Shown one piece after another: positions 17,863 through 26,166 of a stretch of DNA of 41,160 nucleotides. The stretch spans positions 1 to 41,160 of the forward strand of contig JAMOVG010000198.1 in assembly GCA_027061725.1 (NCBI GenBank), given 5' to 3'. A program made the translations under genes and the position numbers. How positions within the stretch are numbered: the stretch's first letter is position 1; every line of letters begins with the position of its first letter. Source of the stretch: Desulfobacteraceae bacterium. GTDB lineage: Bacteria; Desulfobacterota; Desulfobacteria; Desulfobacterales; JALSRD01. The notes below the pieces were generated by a model. That model had not been told where the DNA came from, did not search any database, and worked only from the letters and a program-made list of their open reading frames with translations.

Positions 17863-19596
17863 TCAAGGGTGCTGCGGGCTCCCGGCGGCGCCGGGCATGA
17901 GGGTCACGCGGCCGGCGTCCTTGGCGTAGCGGTCGGCCTTGTTTTCGTCTTTGGCGCCGCGGTCGCCGGCAGGCAGGGGGGCGCCGCCTTTGAGCGCCCG
18001 CTGGACCGTGCGTGCCAGCTCACCGATGGTGGGCGGCTTCATAAGGAATTCCTGGATGCCCAGAGCCCGGGCCTGGTCCCGCGAAACGCTGCGGCTGTAC
18101 CCCGTGCACAGCAGGATGGGAAGGCCGGGACGCATGGCGTGGACATGCCGGGCCAGGACGTCGCCCGTCATGTCGGGCATGGTCATATCGGTGATGACGA
18201 TGTCGTAGAAATCCGGGTTCTTGCGGAAGCTGTCGAGTGCCTCGGGGCTGTCGGTGAAGGCGGACACGCTGTAGCCCAGGTACTCGAGCATCTGCACCAT
18301 GACCTCGATAATTTTCTCCTCGTCGTCGACCAGCAGGATACTACCGCTGCCTTTGGGGATCTGTTCAGCCACCGGCGACTTATCGGCCTTGGCCTTGGCC
18401 TCGATGCACGGCAGGTAGACGTTGAAAGTGGTGCCTTTTCCCGGCTCGCTGTAGGCCTTGATGTCGCCGTTGTGGCCCTTGACGATGCCGTGCACCACCG
18501 ACAGGCCCATGCCGGTGCCCTCGCCCTCTTTCTTGGTGGTGAAGTAAGGCTCGAAGATGCGATCCAGCACCTCGGCGGGCATGCCGTGCCCGGTGTCGCT
18601 GACGGTCAGGCGCACGTACGTGCCGGGTTTCATATCGAGGTAGTCGGCCAGGTCTCCGGAACGGATCTCGACCTCTGACAGGCTGACGTCCAGTACGCCC
18701 CCCTTTTCGCGCATGGCGTGACCGGCATTGGTGCACAGGTTCATCAGGATCTGGTGAATCTGGGTGGCGTTGGCCATAACGGCGCCGCAGTGGGCGATGT
18801 TCTGCTGGATGTTGATGGTCGTAGGCAGCGACGCCCTCAGCAGGCGCAGCGCCTCCTTCAGGATGGTGTGCAGCTGCAGGGGCCGCTTCTCTTCACTTTC
18901 CTGGCGGCTGAAGGACAGCACCTGCCGGACTAGGCTGCGGGCGCGGTCCACGGCCTGGATAATGCCCTTGAGATTCTTGGCGGCATCGTGGTCACTGCCG
19001 ATCTTGAAAAGCGCAATTTCGGCGTGGCCGCTGATGGGCGTCAGGATGTTGTTGAAGTCGTGGGCAATGCCGCCGGCCAGGGTGCCCAGGGACTCCATTT
19101 TCTGGGACCGGCGCAGCTGGGCCTGCAGCTTGGCCTTTTCCTCCTGGGCGCGGATACGTTCGCTGATGTCCCGGGCGATGGTCAGGATGGCCGGCTCGTA
19201 GTCGTACTCGATGAGGCGGCAGTTGGCCTCCACGGGCAGCACACTGCCGTCTTTGCGCAGGTACTCGGCCTCATAGATGTTGTGCCCCTTTTCGCGCAGG
19301 ATCTTACGGCGCTGGGGAACCGTTATGGCGGTGTCCGGGCTCTCGATGCCCTCTCGCTGCATGGCGGTCAGTTCGCGGTAGGTGTAACCCAGCAGCTCGC
19401 AGGCCACCTGGTTGGCGTCCAGGATCTGTCCGTCCCAGTCGAAGACAAAGATGGCGTCGCCGGCGCTTTCGAACAGGGTGCGGTAGCGGTTCATGGACCG
19501 GCGCAGGGCGTGCATGGTCGAGAAATCGAAGGACAGGGACTCCAATGATTTTGGCTGGGAACCGGATTTGCGGGCGGCGGCCATGCTGTTCTCCAT
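17863..19596 (-). CDS. PAS-domain hybrid sensor histidine kinase with C-terminal receiver domain
   Basis: PAS (YRTLFESAGDAIFVFDWDGQILDAN), H-box LAGGIAHDFNNILTPI, G-boxes DTGHGMPAEV / GEGTGMGLSVVHGIV, REC (ILLVDDEEKI ... VITDMTMPDMTG ... FLMKP). Confidence 0.9.
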   Translation of the reverse strand: MENSMAAARKSGSQPKSLESLSFDFSTMHALRRSMNRYRTLFESAGDAIFVFDWDGQILDANQVACELLGYTYRELTAMQREGIESPDTAITVPQRRKILREKGHNIYEAEYLRKDGSVLPVEANCRLIEYDYEPAILTIARDISERIRAQEEKAKLQAQLRRSQKMESLGTLAGGIAHDFNNILTPISGHAEIALFKIGSDHDAAKNLKGIIQAVDRARSLVRQVLSFSRQESEEKRPLQLHTILKEALRLLRASLPTTINIQQNIAHCGAVMANATQIHQILMNLCTNAGHAMREKGGVLDVSLSEVEIRSGDLADYLDMKPGTYVRLTVSDTGHGMPAEVLDRIFEPYFTTKKEGEGTGMGLSVVHGIVKGHNGDIKAYSEPGKGTTFNVYLPCIEAKAKADKSPVAEQIPKGSGSILLVDDEEKIIEVMVQMLEYLGYSVSAFTDSPEALDSFRKNPDFYDIVITDMTMPDMTGDVLARHVHAMRPGLPILLCTGYSRSVSRDQARALGIQEFLMKPPTIGELARTVQRALKGGAPLPAGDRGAKDENKADRYAKDAGRVTLMPGAAGSPQHP

Positions 19597-19898
19597 GTCT
19601 TTGCGCCTGCTTGCGCGGGTAAACAATCCTAGGATGAAGCAACAATTGTGCCGCCCCCGATCTCCCTGCCTCAAAAGTCCTCGAAGGCCGGTGAACTTCT
19701 GCTATAAACGGGTTCCAGAGAGGAGATACTTTTTTCCCTATACATTAAAAAATCAGGTTGTTGAAGTGCTTGGCAGGAGATGTTGGAAGCGTGCAGCAGT
19801 GGAGATGACGCTCCCGCGGCCGCACCCCCCGCACCGGACGGGCCCAGCGCAGCAGTGCGGGATTTTTGACGATTATTGGCGGGCAATAACAAAATACG

Positions 19899-20660
19899 TC
19901 AGAAACGCAGCGACAGGCAACTCAGGCCACCGTCTATTTTGCGAAACTCGGATACGTCCAGGGCAATGGTTTCGAAACCGGCCTGCTCGATGCATTTGCG
20001 GGTCCCGGGAAAACCCTCGGCCACCAGCACTCGCCCGTTGATCCACAGGCAGTTGGCGGCGTAACATTCCGCGTCGTCTACGGCCAGGATGTGAAACCGC
20101 CGGAAGGCCGGGTGATCGACGAATTCTCCGGCGGCCACCAGGGTGTCGTTTTCCAGGTAGGCGACGCCGCTCTTGAGGTGCAGAAAATCATGCAGGGCCA
20201 CGGTGGAGGCGCCCAGTCCGCGCTTTTCGAGGATAGCGGTCATCTGCGCCGCACCTTCACGATTGGTGCGCTGCGACAGGCCGATGAAGAAGTGGCTCCC
20301 GACCATCATGATGTCGCCGGCGTCCACTGTACCGGGTGCGGTGATGTGCGCAATGTCGTCGAAGAATGCCGCCAGGGCCGCTTCCACCGTGGCGGTTTCG
20401 CCGCGGCGGCTGGGGGCGCCGGGGCGGGTGATGACGGCACAACCCGGAACCAGCAGGGCGGTGTCTTCGATGAAGGTCGAGTCGGGGTAGGCCTCGTCGG
20501 CTTCCAGCACGGTGACCGCCAGGCCGCAGTCGCGCAGCGCCTGCACGTAGGCGGCGTGCTGCTCCAGGGCGCGGGCAAAATCCGGTTTGCCCAGGCCGGC
20601 TGTGGTCAGGCCGTGGATCATGTTTCTGCAGGGGGTTTTGACCAGTGCTTTGGTGAACAT
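19899..20660 (-). CDS. Dimethylarginine dimethylaminohydrolase-like (amidinotransferase fold) enzyme
   Basis: DSTFIEDTALLV, ITRPGAPSRRGE, GTVDAGDIMMVG, HLKSGVAYL, NGRVLVAEGFPGT... C near C-terminus. Confidence 0.85.
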   Translation of the reverse strand: MFTKALVKTPCRNMIHGLTTAGLGKPDFARALEQHAAYVQALRDCGLAVTVLEADEAYPDSTFIEDTALLVPGCAVITRPGAPSRRGETATVEAALAAFFDDIAHITAPGTVDAGDIMMVGSHFFIGLSQRTNREGAAQMTAILEKRGLGASTVALHDFLHLKSGVAYLENDTLVAAGEFVDHPAFRRFHILAVDDAECYAANCLWINGRVLVAEGFPGTRKCIEQAGFETIALDVSEFRKIDGGLSCLSLRF

Positions 20661-20668
20661 GGCTTCCT

Positions 20669-22240
20669 TTAAGTCCTGATTTCGACTTTGCCTTTAAGAT
20701 ACTGTTTTACAGAACTAATTGGTACCTCACGACGATGGAAGATGCCGGCCGCCAGGGCCGCTTCGGCCGCGGTGCGGGTGAAGACTTCCAGGAAGTGCTC
20801 CTCGCAGCCGGCGCCGCTGGAGGCGATCACCGGGATGGAGACGGCGCCCTTGACGGCGTTGATCAGTTCGATGTCGAAGCCGGCGTTGGTGCCGTCGCGG
20901 TCGATGCAGTTGAGCAGGATCTCCCCGGCACCCAGCTGCTCGCAGACGCGCGCCAGGGTGACGGCGTCCAGGTCGCGGTCCTCGCGGCCGCCGCGGACGG
21001 TGCACTGGTACCAGCAATGGCGTTCTCCGTTTGGCCCCGGGGTGGCGGTTTCGATGGTGGGGTGGGGCACCGCATCGGCCGAGGCCACGTACACCCGGTG
21101 CGGATCGATGGAGATCACCACGGCCTGGTTGCCGTAGCGGCGCGAGATGGTCTCGATGGCGCTGTCACCGGAGGGATGCCCGCGTTTTATCACCTCTTCG
21201 GCGATGCGCACGGCGTCGCTGCCGATGGAGATCTTATCGGCGCCCGAACGGAAATAGGCGTCCGCCACTTCCAGCGCCGTCCAGCTGCGGCCGTTGCGGT
21301 CGGTGAAATCCCGGATGCCGCCCCCGATGGTCAGCGGTACAAAGACGTTCTCCGAGGTGCGCCGAAGGACCTCCAGCATGGGCATGTCCTGCAGCGGAAA
21401 GTCGCGGAAACCGGTGATGTTGAGAAATGTGATCTCGTCGGCGCCCTCCTGGTAATAGCGTCGGGCCAGTTCGACGGGCTTTCCCAGGTTGCGCACCTCG
21501 CCGTCTTCGCGCACGTCGTACTGGTCGCCCTTGGTGACCACCAGGTCGCCGCGGTCGTTGGTGCGCACGTCCAGGCAGGCGATGATGCGCCGGGCCAGCC
21601 GCGTGGGGCCGGCGGCCGGGGCGGGCCGGACAGGGGCGCTGTCGGCACGCAGGAAATTTTCCAGGATGCGCAGCCCGGCAGGGCCGCTTTTTTCCGGGTG
21701 AAACTGGGTGGCCACCAGGTTGCCGCGCTGGACGGCGCTGACGAAGCGGTAGCCGTAATCGGTGGTGGTCAGTACCGCCGCCTCGTCATCGCACACCACG
21801 TGGTAGGAGTGCACGAAGTAGAACTTCTCGTCGCCGCGCAGGCCGTCGAAGACGCGCGACGGCTGCTGGACGCGCAGCCCGTTCCAGCCCATGTGGGGCA
21901 CGGCCCGGTCGATGTCGAAGCGCCGCACGCTGCCCTCGATGGCGCCCAGCCCTGGCACGCCGGGGGCCTCCTGGCTGCCGGCAAACAGCGCCTGCAGCCC
22001 CAGGCAGATGCCCAGGAAGGGACGGTCGGCCGCCAGGTAGCGTTTCAGGGGGGCCACGAAGCCGCGGTCGCGGAGCTCCTGCATCATGCTGCCGAAGGCA
22101 CCCACCCCGGGAAACACCAGTTTCTCGGCGGCCAGGATGTCGTCGGGCGTCCGGACGACGCGGACCCGTTCTCCCAGCTTCTCCAGGGCGTTTATCACGC
22201 TGCGCACATTGCCGGCGCCATAGTCGAGCAGGGTGATCAT
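20669..22240 (-). CDS. hisHF: Bifunctional imidazole glycerol phosphate synthase, HisH-HisF fusion
   Basis: HisH GATase (LDYGAGNVRSV, GICLGLQALF, FHPEKSG) continuous with HisF (RIIACLDVR, LTIGGGIRDF, DKISIGSDAV, GEILLNCIDRDGTNAGFD, VIASSGAG). Confidence 0.93.
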   Translation of the reverse strand: MITLLDYGAGNVRSVINALEKLGERVRVVRTPDDILAAEKLVFPGVGAFGSMMQELRDRGFVAPLKRYLAADRPFLGICLGLQALFAGSQEAPGVPGLGAIEGSVRRFDIDRAVPHMGWNGLRVQQPSRVFDGLRGDEKFYFVHSYHVVCDDEAAVLTTTDYGYRFVSAVQRGNLVATQFHPEKSGPAGLRILENFLRADSAPVRPAPAAGPTRLARRIIACLDVRTNDRGDLVVTKGDQYDVREDGEVRNLGKPVELARRYYQEGADEITFLNITGFRDFPLQDMPMLEVLRRTSENVFVPLTIGGGIRDFTDRNGRSWTALEVADAYFRSGADKISIGSDAVRIAEEVIKRGHPSGDSAIETISRRYGNQAVVISIDPHRVYVASADAVPHPTIETATPGPNGERHCWYQCTVRGGREDRDLDAVTLARVCEQLGAGEILLNCIDRDGTNAGFDIELINAVKGAVSIPVIASSGAGCEEHFLEVFTRTAAEAALAAGIFHRREVPISSVKQYLKGKVEIRT

Positions 22241-22302
22241 GCGTGTTTTCCCCTTAGCGATAATGCGTTGCCATACTCCCAAAACCGAACATGATTTCTA
22301 CC

Positions 22303-22329
22303 ACAGAGATCGCGGAGATCACAGCGATT
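22303..22329. repeat. Short 9-nt tandem repeat
   Basis: acagagatc gcggagatc acagcgatt in the hisHF/cupin intergenic region. Confidence 0.45.
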
Positions 22330-22523
22330 TTTTCAGCGTTCTGCCCTCTGGATATATGGCGGTTCGGCGCCGGAACGCTTGTCGTGGTCTCGAGCGGTCC
22401 CACCTTTTGCTTGACAATACGGGGCGAAGATTCATTTTAGGAAATACTGGACCCGTTGGCAGGTTTGAACCCAAGGCCCTGGAGGGGGCCGTCTTGTCTA
22501 TTTTGCGCAAAGGAGTGTGCTCC

Positions 22524-22874
22524 ATGATCATTGCAAATGAAAAAGAAGCCCCGGCGCAGGTGCTGGAGAGCCCGGAGCTCAGGGATGTGGCCATGAAGGT
22601 GTTGGTGTCGCCCGAAGAGGGCTGGCAGGATCACGTCATGCGGCTGTTCGAACTGGGCGAGGGCGGCTACACGCCCCGGCACACCCACGACTGGCCGCAC
22701 ATCAACTACATCGTGGAGGGAAAGGGCGTGCTGCATGTCAACGGGCAGGACACCCCCATCGAGAGCGGCTCCTATGCCTTCGTGCCCGCCGGCAGCACCC
22801 ACCAGTTTCGAAATGCCGGCAGCGGCAAGTTCCGCTTTATCTGCATCGTGCCCAGGGAGGGGCACCAGTTCTAG
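22524..22874 (+). CDS. Cupin-domain protein
   Basis: GGYTPRHTHDWPHINYIVEGKGVLHVNGQDTPIESGSYAFVPAGSTHQFRNAG; start assigned at MIIANEKEAP. Confidence 0.88.
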   Translation: MIIANEKEAPAQVLESPELRDVAMKVLVSPEEGWQDHVMRLFELGEGGYTPRHTHDWPHINYIVEGKGVLHVNGQDTPIESGSYAFVPAGSTHQFRNAGSGKFRFICIVPREGHQF

Positions 22875-22898
22875 AGAAGGCTTTCAGCCGACAGGGGC

Positions 22899-22926
22899 AG
22901 GTATCAGCGGTCAGCTGACCACTGAC
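22899..22926. other. Hairpin between the convergent cupin and PPIase genes
   Basis: agcggtcag-ctgacca-ctgaccgct, 9-bp perfect inverted repeat. Confidence 0.5.
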
Positions 22927-23025
22927 CGCTTCTCACCCGGTGTTCATGGACGGCTGACTTTTGGACTCGAAGCTGTTTCCGATCGGCAAATGAGGATTTT
23001 TGCGCACGGCCAGGCAAATCCAAAG

Positions 23026-23070
23026 ATGGTGCGGAGGCGTACTCGCGTACGCCGCGCAAGCCATCCCGCC
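23026..23070. repeat. Extragenic imperfect palindrome
   Basis: gatgg-t-gcg-ga-ggcgtac-tcgc-gtacgcc-g-cgc-aag-ccatc. Confidence 0.55.
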
Positions 23071-23113
23071 GATTGATGCCGAGATTACGAAGAAAACCCG
23101 TTACGGAGGGAAA

Positions 23114-24088
23114 CTAAATGAACTTCTCGATCTTGGCGCCCTCCTTGAGCTTTTTGATGTAACCCTCCAGGGCGCTGTTGATTTTCTGCTGCTTTAGATA
23201 GCCGCGGATTTTTTCCTTGACGTCCTTGAAGGGCACCGTGCCGGCGGCCTTCTTGTCGGTCACCTTGATCAGGTGGTAGCCGAAGCGGGTCTGGACGATG
23301 TCGCTGACCTGGCCCGGCTTCAGGGCGAAGGCGGCGTCCTCGAAGGGCTTGACCATTTGGCCGCGGCCGAAATACCCCAAATCGCCGCCCTGCTTGCTGC
23401 TGGGCCCCTCCGAGTATTTCTTGGCCAGTTCGGCGAAATCCCCGCCGTTTTTGACCTTCTTCTGGATATCTTCGATCTTCTTCTTTGCCGCGTCCTTCTT
23501 GGCTTGGTCGTCCTTGGCGTCCGACTTGATCAGGATGTGGCTGGCCTTGACCTGCTCGGGTTGCTTGAAGAACTCCGGATGGGACTTGTAGAATTTCTCC
23601 ACTTCGTCGTCGGAAATGGTGATCTTGCCGGCCACGTCCCTGTTGATGAGCTCCTGGATGGCCATGCCCTCGCGGGTCTTTTCCCTGAGGTCGGCCTCGG
23701 TGAGGTTCATCTGCTTGAGGGCCTTGTTGAATGCCTCCTTGGAGGGGAAACGCGCCTTCAGCTTGGCGATGTGATCGTCGATGGTCTTGTCCGAGATCTG
23801 AATGCCCTCTTTTTTGCTCTGGGCGTAGAGCAGTTTCTGCTCGATGAGCCGGTCGAGTATCTGGGCCCTGAGCTTGGCGGTATCGGCCTCCTTTACCATC
23901 TGGCCCTGCTGGGCCATACGACGCTTGGCCTGGTTGACTTCGTTGTCGAGTTCGCTGACGCTGATGACCGTCCCGTTGACCACGGCGGCCTTTTTCGAGG
24001 CGGCGATCACCGGCGCGGCCGCGACGGCCGCCGTGCCGAAGCAGGTGATCATGCACAGCGCGCAGAGTTTGCTGAATCGGATTCTCAT
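23114..24088 (-). CDS. Exported peptidyl-prolyl cis-trans isomerase (parvulin/SurA-like)
   Basis: Signal peptide MRIRFSKLCALCMITCFGTAAVAAAPVIA; SurA_N-like region; rotamase core VKASHILIKSD...GGDFAELAKKYSEGPSSKQGGDLGYFGRGQMVKPFEDAAF. Confidence 0.9.
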   Translation of the reverse strand: MRIRFSKLCALCMITCFGTAAVAAAPVIAASKKAAVVNGTVISVSELDNEVNQAKRRMAQQGQMVKEADTAKLRAQILDRLIEQKLLYAQSKKEGIQISDKTIDDHIAKLKARFPSKEAFNKALKQMNLTEADLREKTREGMAIQELINRDVAGKITISDDEVEKFYKSHPEFFKQPEQVKASHILIKSDAKDDQAKKDAAKKKIEDIQKKVKNGGDFAELAKKYSEGPSSKQGGDLGYFGRGQMVKPFEDAAFALKPGQVSDIVQTRFGYHLIKVTDKKAAGTVPFKDVKEKIRGYLKQQKINSALEGYIKKLKEGAKIEKFI

Positions 24089-24247
24089 TGGATGCGGTCC
24101 TTTCTCTGGGCATTCAGAGAAGCGGTGACAGATTTTAAGACTCACGGAGCGGACTGGAAGGTGGAAAAATTCCCGAAGGCGGTTCGTCGATCTGTGCGGC
24201 CCTCTGGTTGTGGTTGAACCTATGTTGAGCGGTTTACAAGTAAAATA

Positions 24248-24283
24248 AGGGGCACTTCGGAAATCTCCGGAAAGTGCCCCTGG
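24248..24283 (-). terminator. Rho-independent terminator of the cold-shock gene
   Basis: Minus strand AGGGGCACTTTCCGGAGATTTCCGAAGTGCCCCTTATTTT. Confidence 0.8.
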
Positions 24284-24305
24284 TGGTCATGATGGATTTT
24301 GCAGA

Positions 24306-24506
24306 TCAGACAACGGTGACGTTGACGGCGGCAGGACCCTTCTGTCCATCTTCGATGTCGAAGGTCACCCGGTCGCCCTCGTTGAGCGTCCTGAATCCAC
24401 TGGCGTTGATGCCGGTGTGGTGCACGAACACATCCGGTCCGTCTTCCTGCTCGATGAAGCCGTACCCCTTACTGTCGTTAAACCATTTGACGATTCCCTC
24501 GGCCAT
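24306..24506 (-). CDS. CspA-family cold-shock protein
   Basis: [38 protein letters not shown] ribosome-binding site. Confidence 0.96.
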   Translation of the reverse strand: MAEGIVKWFNDSKGYGFIEQEDGPDVFVHHTGINASGFRTLNEGDRVTFDIEDGQKGPAAVNVTVV

Positions 24507-24651
24507 TGTGACAATCCCTCCTTTCTTACTGTGATCTTGGTTTCAAACTTCAGGCTGCCACGCTGGCAAAAGTGGTGCTGTCCTGCAGAACGAAACCGGC
24601 CCGCCGATTTTCTGGCTGGGCCAATACCCAACAAATTTCACAAGGTCTTTC

Positions 24652-24680
24652 AGAATACCTTTTCTGAAATCATAGATCAA
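24652..24680 (-). promoter_or_regulatory. Candidate promoter for the cold-shock gene, overlapped by an 8-bp inverted repeat
   Basis: Minus strand TTGATC-17 nt-TATTCT; TTTCAGAA-TACCTT-TTCTGAAA at 24648-24669. Confidence 0.4.
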
Positions 24681-24733
24681 GACTTTTGTGCATTTTTTTT
24701 GGAAAAAGCCAAATTCAATTTCTGGGGAGAGCT

Positions 24734-26152
24734 TCAGCCGACGGCATGGCTTTTCCGGTAGGCCTCGATGCGCTCGTCGATTTCCGCGATGCGGGCCTGC
24801 TGCCTCTCCCAGTATTCCTGGTCCGCCTGGGCGTTGAGTTCCTCGATGCTTTTGCCCTGCTGCTCGACCCAGGTGTAGTATTTCAGGTTGTGCCAGCGGG
24901 CGCGGTTGAGGCGCGTACCCTCGCTGATCCAGTCCAGCTTCTGCTTGTGGAAGATACTTACCGTGCGCACGCAGGCCTCGGTCTCGTCCATGGGGCCCAG
25001 GTCCTCGGTAAGCTGGGCCATGACCGAGTGGTAGCGGTCGATGGCATCGGTGCAGATGGTGGCCACCAGGTCGTTTTTTCCCAGTCCGTAGAACTTGGCG
25101 GTCTTGATGGCACCCAGCACGTTGCAGACCCCCGAGATGCCGAAAATCTGCGACAGGCGCTGCACGGTTTCCCCGTCGATGCCGTATCGTTCGCTGAGCA
25201 CGCGCCAGCCGGCCTCCTCGGTGAGCAGCTGCAGCCCCATCTTGGACTCCATGTCGTCGATGCACATGACGGCGTCCATGTTGGTGACGTTGTGGATCCA
25301 GGTGACGTGCTTGTCGCCGATGCCCTGGATGTCGTGGGCGCCGTAACCGTTGGCGAACAGCGTGGGGCACTGGATGGGCTCCAGGCCGACGATGCGGTGG
25401 CTGCCCGGCCACTGCTGCTTCAGGCGATCTCCGGCTGCGATGGTGCCGCCGGAACCCATGGCCGAAACATAAGCCGCCACGCGGCCGTCGCCGATGCCGC
25501 GCGCCTTCAGCTGCCCGGCCAGTTCGATGAGGGTGTTGCCGGTCACGAAGTAATGGAAACGATAGTTGCCGAAGGCCTCGAACTGGTTCATGACCCGCAC
25601 CCGCTCGGGGTCTGCGGCCACCAGTTCGTGGCACTTGTCGTAGATCTCCTTGACGTTGCTCTCGCATCCCGGGGTCAGTTCCAAGCGTGCACCGTAGCGC
25701 CGCACGATGTCGAAGCGCTCCTGGCTCATCTCCTCGGGCAGGATGACCACCGAGTCGAACTGCATGCGGCAGCCCACCCAGGCACCGCCGATGCCATAGT
25801 TGCCCGTCGACGGCCAGACGATGGTGTGCCGCGCCGGGTCCACCTCGCCGCCGATGGCCTTTTCCACCAGCACGGCGTAAGTGGCGCCCACCTTGTGGCT
25901 GCCGGTGGGAAAGTCCTTGCCGTAGAGCACCACGATGGGCGCTTCCACGCCGGTCAGCGCTTCGGGCAGCACCTCGTGGTAGATGCGGTTGTCAGCGTCT
26001 TTCCAGGAGATGTTGAATAGGTTGATGGGGTCCAGGGGATCCTTCCCGCGGGCCTCCAGGGCCTGTTGGCGGATGCGGGGGTCGATTTTGTCCGGGTCCA
26101 GCATTTCCGCGAAAGTCGGTCCGGTGATCAGGGTCGTCGAATCAGAAGTCAT
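24734..26152 (-). CDS. Fold-type II PLP-dependent enzyme (cysteine synthase/TrpB-like superfamily)
   Basis: PLP-lysine context FPTGSHKVGATYAVLVEKA; STGNYGIGGAWVG; AMGSGGTIAAGDRLKQ. Confidence 0.85.
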   Translation of the reverse strand: MTSDSTTLITGPTFAEMLDPDKIDPRIRQQALEARGKDPLDPINLFNISWKDADNRIYHEVLPEALTGVEAPIVVLYGKDFPTGSHKVGATYAVLVEKAIGGEVDPARHTIVWPSTGNYGIGGAWVGCRMQFDSVVILPEEMSQERFDIVRRYGARLELTPGCESNVKEIYDKCHELVAADPERVRVMNQFEAFGNYRFHYFVTGNTLIELAGQLKARGIGDGRVAAYVSAMGSGGTIAAGDRLKQQWPGSHRIVGLEPIQCPTLFANGYGAHDIQGIGDKHVTWIHNVTNMDAVMCIDDMESKMGLQLLTEEAGWRVLSERYGIDGETVQRLSQIFGISGVCNVLGAIKTAKFYGLGKNDLVATICTDAIDRYHSVMAQLTEDLGPMDETEACVRTVSIFHKQKLDWISEGTRLNRARWHNLKYYTWVEQQGKSIEELNAQADQEYWERQQARIAEIDERIEAYRKSHAVG

Positions 26153-26166
26153 GGCGGTTCCTTTCT

